Below, piece by piece: positions 16,202 through 25,196 of a stretch of DNA of 64,000 nucleotides (the first letter of the stretch is position 1; each line of letters begins with the position of its first letter). A model generated the notes under the pieces. It did no database searches. It was not told the DNA's origin and saw only the letters and a program-made list of their open reading frames with translations. Position numbers and translations under genes: made by a program. Origin of the DNA: a virus; IMG/VR virus record IMGVR_UViG_3300048919_000048, positions 62,001-126,000 of that record; one strand, 5' to 3'.

Positions 16202-16735
16202 TCATTTCCAAGTATTAACCCACGTACTGTCGCCATATTTCGGCAGTTGGAAGTTAATAAGGTAGTACAGTTTGTTCTTGAAGTTGATGATGACACCTTC
16301 ATCACCACACAGTTGCACGTTGCCCTCTGGTGGTGTAGGATACTGGTACTGGTCCTCACCGATAAACGCAAGGTTAATCTCCTCGCCTTCGGCAGTGACT
16401 ACGGTAAAGTAGCATTTATAGGAACGGCCCACGACATCCATAGTGGAGTCAAAATCAACGATCTGAAGAACGTCCGGCTCCTGACGGACCTCTGACTTGA
16501 TCCTTCCGTCAAGAACGGCTTTTACCGTTTTCTTCCCAACGAAGGTCCGGTAAGGGAAGCCAAACGTCTCGTCGAAGTACCAGTCCCCAGACCAAATGGC
16601 GAAGCGAAGATACAGACGTTGACGAAGAGAAAGCTGGTTCGTTAGGGCCAGCTTCATGCCCCGGTTACCCGGGACACCGAAGTCCAGATCCCCGGTCAAG
16701 GGATCGAGGAGCAGGTCTTTATATTGAGTAGCCAT
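16202..16735 (-). CDS. Baseplate wedge protein, gp25/gpW-like
   Basis: A 177-residue protein with the gp25-type core LRFAIWSGDWYFDETFGFPY (about residues 43-62) and a following DVLQIVDFD segment. The family forms part of the inner baseplate wedge. It has a C-terminal extension of about 50 residues compared with short gp25 proteins. It lies between the spike and gpJ-like genes, as expected. Confidence 0.8.
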   Translation of the reverse strand: MATQYKDLLLDPLTGDLDFGVPGNRGMKLALTNQLSLRQRLYLRFAIWSGDWYFDETFGFPYRTFVGKKTVKAVLDGRIKSEVRQEPDVLQIVDFDSTMDVVGRSYKCYFTVVTAEGEEINLAFIGEDQYQYPTPPEGNVQLCGDEGVIINFKNKLYYLINFQLPKYGDSTWVNTWK

Positions 16736-16743
16736 AATTCCCC

Positions 16744-17448
16744 TTAGGCATTTGGAGGTTGGGTGTTGTTAGAACCAGAACCGTCTGTCCAAGTGTAGAA
16801 GTGACTATGACGCTTGAAGTATTCGAAGAAGTCATCCACATCGACACCATTTGCCGTAATGATTCTCCCGGCTGGTGTAATCCGGGCACCGTTAACGGTC
16901 ACCATCCCGGAAGGGTCCATGACAAGTGACCCCGGGCCATTATTAATCTTTACGTTGCCGTCAGCCAATGCTTCCACGGACACCTTCGGGTTAGCCAAGG
17001 AGGCGTCACCATTGGGCTTCAGAGTCAGAACCGCCTTGTCATTCTCCAACACGACGTTGTCCGGGTGAATAGCCTTCGAGTTATCATCCGTAAAGATCTG
17101 GGTCACAGCCCAACCTGCAAAAAGCTGATGGGTGTTCTGATCGTTGTTATCCCCCTCGTTTCGTTCAGAGAAGGACAGGCCGACGATATCCCCCGGCTTG
17201 ATCGGCATCGTGAGACGGGCCTTGCCGTTCGCTCCCGATGGAAGAAGGACGGGAACATCATAAATGACCGGGTATCGGTCAGTGGTGCCGGAGGGGAACT
17301 CTGTGTAGGCCATCGGCTGAACATCAACGGACGGCCCTTTGTAATTCACCCCGACCACTTTGCCACGGATATTCGTGTGGACGTTGTTACGCAGGAAACG
17401 GGAGATGTAAATCCCGAATGCTGCATCATAGCGGTCAGTATATGCCAC
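16744..17448 (-). CDS. Baseplate spike protein, gpV/gp138-like
   Basis: A 234-residue protein. Residues about 20-120 form an OB-like domain (IRGKVVGVNYKGPSVDVQPM, then PIKPGDIVGLSFSER). About 140-200 are repetitive short beta strands (KVSVEALADGNVKINNGPGS) typical of the spike helix. It ends with HSHFYTW. It would sit under the hub and puncture the outer membrane during contraction. Confidence 0.85.
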   Translation of the reverse strand: MAYTDRYDAAFGIYISRFLRNNVHTNIRGKVVGVNYKGPSVDVQPMAYTEFPSGTTDRYPVIYDVPVLLPSGANGKARLTMPIKPGDIVGLSFSERNEGDNNDQNTHQLFAGWAVTQIFTDDNSKAIHPDNVVLENDKAVLTLKPNGDASLANPKVSVEALADGNVKINNGPGSLVMDPSGMVTVNGARITPAGRIITANGVDVDDFFEYFKRHSHFYTWTDGSGSNNTQPPNA

Positions 17449-17457
17449 GTCAACTCC

Positions 17458-18438
17458 TTATTGCATAAGTTCGCCACGGGTCTCTACCAACCCGAGTTCG
17501 GTCACCCAGTCCCCAGTTTCATATCCACCACGGTGGGTAAGCTCTGCCACCTTGTAGAAGCCTTTGTGGTAGCGGGTGTTGAGATATACAGTTGATTCCG
17601 GTAGGATAGCGCCGTTCAGAAGTGTGGTTACAGTCATACCCACGTCCTCCTTGATGTCGTGCTCCTTGGCCTTCTTAGAAGGCTTCTTGGGCTTCGCCCC
17701 GGCCTTCTCTTTGGCTTTGGCTGCAAGCAACTTCTTGGAAGATGCAGGCTGCTTCGGGGTCGGTGTCCCTACCATGCCGCCTTCTTCGGAGATCTCGAAC
17801 ATGACATTATTGAAGCGAGAACCCTCTCTTGTCCAGTACACGGCACCATCTTGCACCGAGAACGTAGATCCTGTATTCTTTGCCAGGTTAGCAAGGTTTT
17901 GGGATGCATTCCCGGTGAACGCCATGGACGTCTGAAGGGTTTGGTTACCAAAGTCGATCACACGGCCCTTTGGCAGCTTCAAATCGTTGATCAGGTCGTT
18001 AAGGACACTGTTCAATGGTGTCCCTTTACGATATGACCGGGCAGTTGTGGCAGTCGTAAGGTTCAGCGTTCCATCACCCAAGATGAACTTGGTTTCTCGG
18101 GTCTCTGCTTCGAAGTTATCCTCCACATACTCAACCGTGCCGGAGAAGATCAGCTTCTCATCGCCATTGTATCCTGCATGGAGCATCACCGCAAGGGACT
18201 CTCGCTGGTTTACTGACAAGTAGTTGACAACCTCATCAGATAGGTTGTACACTGTGACATAACCCTTGTTAGGCTCCTTCGAGTTATCTTTCTTCACGTT
18301 GAATTCCATGTGAAGCTCTTTGATCTCGTAGGCATTGCCTTTGCTGGTGTTGGTATACTTCTCGATGTTAACTGGCTTTTCGCCAATCGACACCGGGCGA
18401 CCAATCACCAAGGTATATGTCCTCTCCATCGCTCTCAT
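17458..18438 (-). CDS. Baseplate hub protein (gp27/gpD-like)
   Basis: A 326-residue protein with the hub pattern: an N-terminal strand domain, then GNASQNLANLAKNTGSTFSV near residues 176-195, and a C-terminal HRGGYETGDWVTEL strand. An unusual Lys/Ala-rich insert (about residues 232-262) contains KAKEKAGAKPKKPSKKAKEH. Its ATG overlaps the preceding stop (TAATG). It joins tube to spike. Confidence 0.75.
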   Translation of the reverse strand: MRAMERTYTLVIGRPVSIGEKPVNIEKYTNTSKGNAYEIKELHMEFNVKKDNSKEPNKGYVTVYNLSDEVVNYLSVNQRESLAVMLHAGYNGDEKLIFSGTVEYVEDNFEAETRETKFILGDGTLNLTTATTARSYRKGTPLNSVLNDLINDLKLPKGRVIDFGNQTLQTSMAFTGNASQNLANLAKNTGSTFSVQDGAVYWTREGSRFNNVMFEISEEGGMVGTPTPKQPASSKKLLAAKAKEKAGAKPKKPSKKAKEHDIKEDVGMTVTTLLNGAILPESTVYLNTRYHKGFYKVAELTHRGGYETGDWVTELGLVETRGELMQ

Positions 18439-18803
18439 TATTCTTCCTCCACATCCTCAAGCAAGGATGAATAAGTCATCTGAACCCCAGACAAAGGGCC
18501 GATATTGAAACGCCCGGCTCGGGTCCGGATATCTCCCAAGGGCCACAGTACCAAGTTACCATCTGGGATGTTGTCAAGGTAACGATAAGGGGCCAAGATA
18601 TCTGAGTAACAGGTCAGTTTAGACGTGATGGTTGGCACCGGGGCACCAACATCCCCAAAGGACATAAACCACGACTCATCTCGCTCGTTCCACATGAAAC
18701 GAAGTTCGTAAGTCACGGAGTCCAGAACCACACGGAATGTTTCATCCGGGTATCCGCTCAGTGAAAAGTCAAATGTGCGGACAACTGTTTTTGTTTCAGC
18801 CAT
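18438..18803 (-). CDS. Baseplate plug-like protein
   Basis: A 121-residue beta-rich protein with YELRFMWNERDESWFMSF near residues 31-48. This resembles the small baseplate plug protein of phage Pam3 (DUF6983-like). It lies between the Dit-like and hub genes, the expected position. The assignment is by pattern memory, so moderate. Confidence 0.65.
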   Translation of the reverse strand: MAETKTVVRTFDFSLSGYPDETFRVVLDSVTYELRFMWNERDESWFMSFGDVGAPVPTITSKLTCYSDILAPYRYLDNIPDGNLVLWPLGDIRTRAGRFNIGPLSGVQMTYSSLLEDVEEE

Positions 18804-18805
18804 GA

Positions 18806-19675
18806 TTACGGTCTCTTCAGTGAGTTAGGGTCAAATGGAAGCTTGGCACCCGGCTTGCCGGAGAAGTCCGTCGTTCCAACCATCTGGTTCTCCCAGCGCT
18901 CCTTTGTAGCCGCATTCTTCCCGATATAGGGAGTCTGACGCTTCTGCTTGTCACTATCATCCACAGCGCCACCTTCTGCCGTCTGCTTGTTCCCTGAGTT
19001 GGCATTCTTCGCCTTCTTCGGGTCCGCAACTTTGGCCTGGGCGAGCACCGTCAGGTTAGCATTCTTGAATCGAAACTCCTCAAGACTAACCTGTACAGTA
19101 ATGGAAGATCCTGTCTCTGAACTACGGTCAACTTGGAAGTTAGTGATCACATAGTTGGTCAGGATGTTATCTTCAGTCACCAACGTTACCAACTGGTGCG
19201 AGTCGGCAATCAGTTCCAGGATCTCGATGGCCTTCGCCGGACGGCGGGCCTCCATCGGGTTTTCCTTGTTGGTGTCTCGGTCAATCATGTTGCGGGGGTC
19301 AATCAGGTAAGGAGAGTCAGTAACAACCCCAGTGAAAGAAAATTTACCATCTTGCGTGGTTACGTGGTCAGAGGCTTTTGCCTTTGACTCCACGGCATAG
19401 CTTGACTTGTTGTAGTCCTTTGTGTAAGAATGGTTTGTAACGGAGTCGAAGAGGATTGCCAGATCATCCGTCTGGTTTTTGCTCTCGAACTCGTTGAGTC
19501 GCCCACGGCGGAGGCCGGAAACGAACATGGTGTACTGAATGTCCTCTCGGGCCTTGGCATTAGCAACTGCCGTTTCTTTCCGATCGACTCCAGCCCGCCA
19601 GTCGTCAACGGCTTGCTTCATTTTCTTTTCTTGTTCCGTTGACGGAACGTAAACACCGTTTTCGTAACTTGCCAT
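18806..19675 (-). CDS. Dit-like baseplate protein
   Basis: A 289-residue protein. Residues about 60-205 resemble a Dit-like hub domain (FDSVTNHSYTKDYN, KFSFTGVVTDSP, then a long strand VTEDNILTNYVITNFQVDRS). The N-terminus and the C-terminal 80 residues are charged and probably flexible. It follows the tape measure in transcription order, as hub genes usually do. It has a short leader with CAGGAGGA. Confidence 0.65.
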   Translation of the reverse strand: MASYENGVYVPSTEQEKKMKQAVDDWRAGVDRKETAVANAKAREDIQYTMFVSGLRRGRLNEFESKNQTDDLAILFDSVTNHSYTKDYNKSSYAVESKAKASDHVTTQDGKFSFTGVVTDSPYLIDPRNMIDRDTNKENPMEARRPAKAIEILELIADSHQLVTLVTEDNILTNYVITNFQVDRSSETGSSITVQVSLEEFRFKNANLTVLAQAKVADPKKAKNANSGNKQTAEGGAVDDSDKQKRQTPYIGKNAATKERWENQMVGTTDFSGKPGAKLPFDPNSLKRP

Positions 19676-19722
19676 AAAAGTCCTCCTGTGCTAGTATTTT
19701 AGCATGAATACAGGCAATAAAA

Positions 19723-19740
19723 AAGGGGCCGAAGCCCCTT
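19723..19740 (-). terminator. Terminator after tape measure gene
   Basis: On the minus strand AAGGGGC-TTCG-GCCCCTT is followed by TTTTATTG, 3 bases after the tape measure stop. A TAAAATA-containing promoter-like segment follows before the next gene. Confidence 0.9.
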
Positions 19741-19742
19741 GA

Positions 19743-22178
19743 TTAGTTAGGTCCACCCTGAATCAACATGTTGAAGTTGAACTGGTTGTTCTCGTCAACA
19801 ACGGCACGGATCATGTTCTTCAGTTCGCCAGCCTTGATCTCGATGGTCACGTTACCTTCGACCTTCTGAGGCTGCGCTGGGAATGGAATTCCTGTTGGTC
19901 CGGTGATCCCGGCACCCGGGCCTGGGGTCCCGATAGTCGGTGCATTGAGATTACGAGGTTTGTTGAACCATTCGTCAAGGACATCCATCAGGCCAACGGG
20001 ATGAAGTGACATACCGTACTTCTCTTGCATTGCCTGTTGGTCAATCCCTGCTTCAGCAAGACGTTCGTCACCACGTTTAACGAAGCGGTCATTCAACATG
20101 CTTCCGCCTGCGTAAACCTCACCGAGGATACCCAGTTTGGCAAACTTACCGAGGGCCTTCCAACGTTCCAAGAAGGACAGGGGCTTAGGAGGACCCGCAG
20201 GGCCACCTGGGGTTCCGGCAGCAGGACCCGCAGGTCCAGCCCCTGGTCCACCCGTGGAAGCAGGGCCACCCATTGATTCACGGATAGCAACAAGGGCACC
20301 ACGCAGGCCAGCGATTTTTGTCAGGATCTTGAAGATTCTGTTCAACCCGCCGACGAAGATCCCGATTCCGAGAGCATATCCGGCCCAATCGAAGACTTGC
20401 TTCAGCATGTCCCCCTGATAACCGAGCTTCTCTGCGTAGTAGCTGACGATACGATCCAAGAGCACGAAGTCATCGTGGATCTCTGTCACCATGTCCCAGA
20501 ACCCTTCGATTACGTTCCCGAAGAAACGACCGAGGTTTTTGGCAAGGTCACCGTTACTATCGAGGATCTTGGCAAGGTCACGGAACACACGAGTCATCTG
20601 CTCACCGAAGCCACCTTCGAAGACGGCGTTCTGGAAGTTAACCCACGTCTGCTGCATCTGCTGCATAGCCACTCGGTTGCTGTTCAGCGCCTTATCCAGC
20701 GCACCACCCTTACGGGCAGCTTCAGAGAAGTATTTGGCAACATACGGCAGAACTTTGGCAGATTTCAATTCACCCTTCTGCATCATATCCATCAGTTTTT
20801 CAACGTCGATGGTTGTATCGCCAAAGGCTTCTTGTGCTGCCTTAACGAACACTTGCAGGGAGCCGGGAATACCTTCCGCCAACTGACCTTTCAATTCTTC
20901 AGCCATGATCTGGCCTTTACCCATCATCTGCCCGATCGCGGTGATACCACGCTGGAACTTGACCGGATCCACCTGAAGGGCTGTGGCGTACTCAGAGAAG
21001 CCTTTGAACAGTTCATCGTTCTGAGCCTTGTTCAAGATACCGTCGGAGTTGACGGACATCTGTACGTAACCCTGAGAAGCAATCTTCAGATCCAAGCCCA
21101 AACGGTATGCCTGATCTTTCAGGAACTTGATTCGTTTAGCCGCCTCATCTGATGAATCAGAAACCATCGTCATAGTCGCATCCATACCCTGGAAGAACTG
21201 ACCCTGACGGAGAACTGAAGCGCCGGATGCAAATACCCCATAGGCTGCTCCCGCATTCAGCAGTTGGGAACGAATATCACCAAGGGCCGCTCCAAACCCG
21301 CCCGCATTCGCTTGAGCGGAACGGAACTGTCGTTCCAGCGCCTGGATGCTCTGACGGTACTGACCTGCTGAGAGTGTGCCAGCCTTGAACTGTTTGTTCA
21401 ACTCTTGGATGCCATTACCTGCACCGTCTCTTCCGAGGGAGCTTTGATAATTGCGTCCGTATTTTGAAGAAAGGCGGATTCGCTGCTGGGACATCACATC
21501 GTCGATGCGGGCTGCACGGGCAGCTTCAGAAGCACGTTGACGAGCCTCTGCTTTTGTCTTACGATCCTGTGCCTGAGACTGAGTACGGATACGACCAGCC
21601 ATTGCCCGGTTTTGACGAGCAATCAATTCTGGGTTGTACGGTTTGTTCGGATCTCCCACCATCCCGGTGCCGAAGCCACTACGAGGGGGAAGAGGAACAG
21701 AGTTGATGCGGGTAACGTTGAGGGGACGAGATGCAGCATTCATACCAGTCGTTGCTTTACGGTTGGCTTTTTTGGCCTCACGCTCTTGCTGCTGGTAGAA
21801 CTTCCTCATCTCTGACATCCCCTCACGGGGTGCGGTCATCTGCTTGACCTTCTGGCGAATGCGGGCTGAAGAAGCTTTAGCGATTGCCTCTTTGGCACGA
21901 GCCTCTTTTTTGGCAATGGCGATGCTGTAGTCGGATGCACGTTTTTCTTCACGCATACGGGTTTCAGCCAGGCGCTTGTTCACCAAACGCATCTGGGCGG
22001 CAGACTTGTCATAAGCTTTCGCCGGGTCTTTCTTAGGCTTGGTGATGGCATCGGATGCCTTCTCCCATTCCTTGCCCACCTGGCGAATCTGTTTTACCGC
22101 ACGGTTATAGGAAGCCTTATCGACCTCAAATGTTGTACGGTTGACCGTTTTGGTTACGATCACGTTTCCACTTGCCAT
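19743..22178 (-). CDS. Tape measure protein
   Basis: An 811-residue protein. Residues about 1-260 are Lys/Arg/Ala-rich coiled coil. About 300-520 match the tape measure domain (TMP_3 type): GASVLRQGQFFQGMDATMTM, then MAEELKGQLAEGIPGSLQVF. Hydrophobic helices lie near 600-635. About 655-690 are a Gly/Pro/Ala-rich linker, and about 740-811 form a C-terminal domain. The length sets the tail length (a rough 0.15 nm per residue gives about 120 nm). It follows the chaperone pair. Confidence 0.9.
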   Translation of the reverse strand: MASGNVIVTKTVNRTTFEVDKASYNRAVKQIRQVGKEWEKASDAITKPKKDPAKAYDKSAAQMRLVNKRLAETRMREEKRASDYSIAIAKKEARAKEAIAKASSARIRQKVKQMTAPREGMSEMRKFYQQQEREAKKANRKATTGMNAASRPLNVTRINSVPLPPRSGFGTGMVGDPNKPYNPELIARQNRAMAGRIRTQSQAQDRKTKAEARQRASEAARAARIDDVMSQQRIRLSSKYGRNYQSSLGRDGAGNGIQELNKQFKAGTLSAGQYRQSIQALERQFRSAQANAGGFGAALGDIRSQLLNAGAAYGVFASGASVLRQGQFFQGMDATMTMVSDSSDEAAKRIKFLKDQAYRLGLDLKIASQGYVQMSVNSDGILNKAQNDELFKGFSEYATALQVDPVKFQRGITAIGQMMGKGQIMAEELKGQLAEGIPGSLQVFVKAAQEAFGDTTIDVEKLMDMMQKGELKSAKVLPYVAKYFSEAARKGGALDKALNSNRVAMQQMQQTWVNFQNAVFEGGFGEQMTRVFRDLAKILDSNGDLAKNLGRFFGNVIEGFWDMVTEIHDDFVLLDRIVSYYAEKLGYQGDMLKQVFDWAGYALGIGIFVGGLNRIFKILTKIAGLRGALVAIRESMGGPASTGGPGAGPAGPAAGTPGGPAGPPKPLSFLERWKALGKFAKLGILGEVYAGGSMLNDRFVKRGDERLAEAGIDQQAMQEKYGMSLHPVGLMDVLDEWFNKPRNLNAPTIGTPGPGAGITGPTGIPFPAQPQKVEGNVTIEIKAGELKNMIRAVVDENNQFNFNMLIQGGPN

Positions 22179-22208
22179 TGCGCCTCCTCTGGCGGTAGCC
22201 GTGGAGGT

Positions 22209-22325
22209 TTACTGTCTCCACGGATCGAAGCCTTCCGGATGTTCCGGAACAACCATAGGCCCGTGTTTGCGTTCAGCTTGAACACAGGCAATAAAAATAA
22301 GGGTCATCAGTGTCAGTACGATCAT
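22209..22325 (-). CDS. Tiny membrane or exported protein (38 aa)
   Basis: A short frame between the chaperone pair and the tape measure, start ATG at 22325 with GAGGAGAG 6 bases upstream. The N-terminal half is hydrophobic (MIVLTLMTLIFIACVQA), then a Pro-rich polar tail. It could be a membrane peptide or a lipoprotein-like signal with Cys at residue 14. The strong ribosome site supports it being expressed. Confidence 0.55.
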   Translation of the reverse strand: MIVLTLMTLIFIACVQAERKHGPMVVPEHPEGFDPWRQ

Positions 22326-22379
22326 GGTATCTCTCCTCTTTGGTATGTTTTAGACATATTATCACACCAAAAAAGAAAA

Positions 22380-22403
22380 GGCCAGAGTCTTTCGACTCCG
22401 GCC
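22380..22403 (-). terminator. Terminator after tail chaperone pair
   Basis: An imperfect stem GGCC-GAGT / ACTC-GGCC with one bulged base per side, followed on the minus strand by TTTTCTTTTTT. It closes the tube/chaperone transcript. Confidence 0.8.
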
Positions 22404-22404
22404 C

Positions 22405-23147
22405 TTAACCTCCCTTAAACTTCTTGTTTCGGGCAGCGATCTCTTGATTCCTGCGAGCCTGGTCGATATCCTTCTGCTGGGCTTCCTGAACGAAGTCCTG
22501 AATATCAAGATACTCATTCTTCTTCAGAAGGTCTTCCATATCCCCGGCCTCAATGGTGAGTTCATTCACACCTTTGAATCGCTCCATCACCCGGTAAGTG
22601 AGGTAGTCGTACCATTTAAGAGATGAGTGCTTCCGTGCATACTCGATTGCCTTCTCTACTGTACTCAGCGGGATCAGATTTCCGTCTGGTTCGTCTCGTC
22701 CAGTTGATCCACCGCTCGTGCCAGCCCCAGTTTTTTGAGGAATGTGTCGATGGTCCCGAAACCGCTCTTTCCGAAAAAACAACCGTAGTTGACTTCAACC
22801 ACCTTACTCAGCAGAGTGATCAGGTCTTCAACGTGGTCCTCGAAAACGATGTCGATGTCGATTGGGCCACCCATGCTGTCTACTTCGATCCCTTCCAAGA
22901 GCAGGTCCAGAATCTCTTGACCGCCATCCTCAATTTGGTCGAGGATATAAAGGATCGCTGTTGGTACTGCGTCTTGCAGACCTTGACCGCCGGAGAAGGC
23001 AGAACCAGCCATTGTGCCCATCGGTACTGCCACCAGGCGACCAATCTTAGGCATATTACGAATCACTTGGCTTGGTGACCAGTGATAAATTGTAAAGCGC
23101 TTTCCGCCGCACAGAATAATGTCTGTGGACTTCTTAACCTTAAACAT
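22405..23147 (-). CDS. Tail assembly chaperone, long -1 frameshift product
   Basis: The long form of the pair. It reads 125 codons from ATG 23147 to the slippery heptamer T TTT TTC (minus strand, 22779 to 22773), slips back one base, and continues 122 codons to 22405, giving about 247 residues. The downstream frame has no good start or ribosome site of its own; it opens with TTG on the slippery run. Gene pairs of this kind (as lambda gpG/gpGT) coat the tape measure protein during tail assembly. Position just before the tape measure fits. Confidence 0.75.
22674..23147 (-). CDS. Tail assembly chaperone, short form
   Basis: The zero-frame product, 157 residues, start ATG 23147 with CAGGAGTG upstream. 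It is the abundant short form in this type of frameshift pair. Its last 32 codons lie after the slip site. It follows the tube gene and precedes the tape measure. The fold is not recognised residue by residue; the call rests on gene order and the slippery site. Confidence 0.75.
   Translation of the reverse strand: MFKVKKSTDIILCGGKRFTIYHWSPSQVIRNMPKIGRLVAVPMGTMAGSAFSGGQGLQDAVPTAILYILDQIEDGGQEILDLLLEGIEVDSMGGPIDIDIVFEDHVEDLITLLSKVVEVNYGCFFGKSGFGTIDTFLKKLGLARAVDQLDETNQTEI
22773..22779 (-). other. Programmed -1 ribosomal frameshift site
   Basis: On the minus strand the zero frame reads TGT TTT TTC GGA, so the heptamer T TTT TTC has the X XXY YYZ form. A one-base backward slip gives codons CGG AAA GAG, which lead into the 22405 frame. 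Confidence 0.75.
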
Positions 23148-23194
23148 GATACACTCCTGTGTCTTCTGTTGAAAAATCCATGCCGTGAGAAAAG

Positions 23195-23210
23195 GCCACA
23201 TCCCTGTGGC
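23195..23210 (-). terminator. Terminator after tail tube gene
   Basis: On the minus strand GCCACA-GGGA-TGTGGC is followed by CTTTTCTC. It lies 8 bases after the tube stop, and may let only part of transcription reach the chaperones. Confidence 0.7.
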
Positions 23211-23218
23211 TCACGTTG

Positions 23219-23701
23219 TTATTGGTCCAGACCAACCAGACCAGTAATGCCTGCGACAGCACCTTGGATCTGATCAGGAGACAGCCACGCATCCAGTACG
23301 CCGATTTCCCAGTCCATCTGACCAACTTCGGAACCGTAGGTCAGGTCAGGCTGTTTCTGAATCCAACCGATGGTGTTCAGGGACAGACCCTGAGAACCTT
23401 CGACTTGGACTGGCAGGTAAATCAGGCCAGTTACGTTGGCTTGGCGCTGCCACTGGGCCAGATAGCCGTTCCAAGGAGCGGTGTTCTGGAGTGACAGGGT
23501 CATTACCCCGGTGTTGTCACGGGACAGGGCGTTACTGATCTCGCCATCTACGCCCGCATGGACGGAGATGTTGTCGTTGTTACGAGAGATAACGATCTTC
23601 GTATCCGCTGCGAAGCCAGCAACACGCTGTCCACCAATGAAGACCAAGACTTTTGCCGGGTCATACGCCTGAAGCGTCAGGATTTTGGATTGGTTCAGCA
23701 T
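23219..23701 (-). CDS. Tail tube protein (DUF3277-like)
   Basis: A 160-residue protein following the sheath gene by 3 bases. It has the tube-type strand pattern: KVLVFIGGQRVAGFAADTKI near residues 17-36 and LSRDNTGVMTLSLQNTAPWN near 58-77, as in DUF3277 tube proteins linked to DUF3383 sheaths. It forms the inner tube through which DNA passes. Confidence 0.85.
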   Translation of the reverse strand: MLNQSKILTLQAYDPAKVLVFIGGQRVAGFAADTKIVISRNNDNISVHAGVDGEISNALSRDNTGVMTLSLQNTAPWNGYLAQWQRQANVTGLIYLPVQVEGSQGLSLNTIGWIQKQPDLTYGSEVGQMDWEIGVLDAWLSPDQIQGAVAGITGLVGLDQ

Positions 23702-23704
23702 CTA

Positions 23705-25126
23705 TTACACTCCTACAGCAGAAGAGGTCATCGGGGTCTGAGCGTTAGTGCTCTGGCCCGCCGGACGATCCAGTACAACGGCGGCGCGGATCTTGACGTA
23801 GTGCAGGGAGTTGTTGTACACAAGCTCTACCTTCACGTCACGCAGGATACGTGCAGCGAGGTCATTCGTCGGGATCTCAGCGCGTTTCGGAATGGTGATC
23901 GTCGGGTCATAAGACACTTTGTTTGTAGTGTCATAACCAGTCAGGATAGCACCGTTACGAATACCGATGTTGATCGGGTTGTTCATCAGTACAGACTTCA
24001 GAACTGGAAGGTCTTCGTCGCTCATCTTCATGGACAGGCCCATGTCAGAACGGCGTTTCATGTACGCAAACACGGATTCTTCCATACGGAACTTAACCCA
24101 GTGGGAGAAGCGAATCACGTCAACGTACTGACCGGATGAAGTTTTACCTTCGATGTAGCTACCAGTGCCGTACAGGCTGCGGTAGATGTTGGCGTTACGA
24201 GACCAAGCGTTTGAGCGCTGGGTGTCTGATCCAACAAACGGGGTCATTCCCGGCATCGTTTTCAGGTGCAGAGAGTCGCCGTATGATGGGTCGTTCGCAG
24301 CCATCGCGCCGATAACGGAACCTTCAGTGAAGCTTACGTCAGCGCCAGCATCGGAAGTTCCCAGAGAGTCGTAGCTCAGAGCCTTCAGCGTGTCAAACAC
24401 AGAAGAGGATGAGTTCTCAGGGGCGTATGCATCAGCATCCGTGGAGTTGTAGATGTGCAACTTGTAGTTCGCCTTAGCAAACTCAGCAGCAGCAACGATG
24501 TCTGCATCAGCACGGGCTTCTGTCGCCAGGAAGTACCAGTTATGGTTCTCAGCGATGACGGAAGGCAGAACAGTCGCCACGGTCTCAGCAGAGTCGTTAA
24601 CGATCTTGTAGGTGCCCGCGCCTTTACCAACGCTAACGATGTTGTCGTCAACTGCGGTCACTGTCACATAAGTGCCAGTTGCAACACCAGTAACTTTCCC
24701 GGTCAGGTCAGCATCGTTGGTGATTGCGTCTGCCAGCGCCGTAGCGATCTGGGCAGGTGTGTTGCCAGGCAGTACGTTAATTTTAACAGCCTTGACCATC
24801 TTATTCAAGGTGATATTAACGACAACCTGTTCGGTGTTTGTGGTCCCGGTGAAATCCACCTTGGTAGAGCTATTAGACATACGTCCGATACCAACACGGC
24901 GAGGGGCAAAGTTCCCTGAAAATGCGTTGGTGGCGAACTGGTACGCCGGGGAGCCTACAGCGAACCCATCAGCAACCATCCCTTCAGTGGACACGTAGTA
25001 ACGAACACGCTCTGGGAAGTTGTTGTGGATTGCCAGGAACATCGGGGTTTCAAAGCCAACGGTGTCGATTGGTTGAGTGCCAAGGCTAACCTCAACGTCA
25101 ACAACCTTGTCTTGATATTCAGCCAT
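23705..25126 (-). CDS. Contractile tail sheath protein (DUF3383-like)
   Basis: A 473-residue sheath protein: N-terminal arm, then FLAIHNNFPERVRYYVSTEG near residues 31-50, a central IAAALADAI-type insertion domain, and a C-terminal part with YMKRRSDMGLSMKMSDEDLP. It starts MAEYQDKVVDVEVSLG, which is almost the same as the start of the giant collagen-like protein at 29438-32719. AGAGGACA lies upstream. Confidence 0.9.
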   Translation of the reverse strand: MAEYQDKVVDVEVSLGTQPIDTVGFETPMFLAIHNNFPERVRYYVSTEGMVADGFAVGSPAYQFATNAFSGNFAPRRVGIGRMSNSSTKVDFTGTTNTEQVVVNITLNKMVKAVKINVLPGNTPAQIATALADAITNDADLTGKVTGVATGTYVTVTAVDDNIVSVGKGAGTYKIVNDSAETVATVLPSVIAENHNWYFLATEARADADIVAAAEFAKANYKLHIYNSTDADAYAPENSSSSVFDTLKALSYDSLGTSDAGADVSFTEGSVIGAMAANDPSYGDSLHLKTMPGMTPFVGSDTQRSNAWSRNANIYRSLYGTGSYIEGKTSSGQYVDVIRFSHWVKFRMEESVFAYMKRRSDMGLSMKMSDEDLPVLKSVLMNNPINIGIRNGAILTGYDTTNKVSYDPTITIPKRAEIPTNDLAARILRDVKVELVYNNSLHYVKIRAAVVLDRPAGQSTNAQTPMTSSAVGV

Positions 25127-25180
25127 TTTGTGTCCTCTGCTTCTGAACGATTATTGACCAGCACGAATGTGCCAATTTGT

Positions 25181-25196
25181 GGGGGATTACTCCCCC
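25181..25196 (-). terminator. Hairpin overlapping neck gene stop
   Basis: GGGGGA-GTAA-TCCCCC on the minus strand spans the stop codon of the 25187 gene. The following bases are ACAAATT, not a T run, so it may only dampen transcription. Confidence 0.4.

Noticed and set aside
22405-22782. Independent minus-strand gene downstream of the tail chaperone
   Set aside because: It has no ATG or ribosome site, opens on the slippery run, and lies in the exact -1 register, so it is the frameshifted extension.
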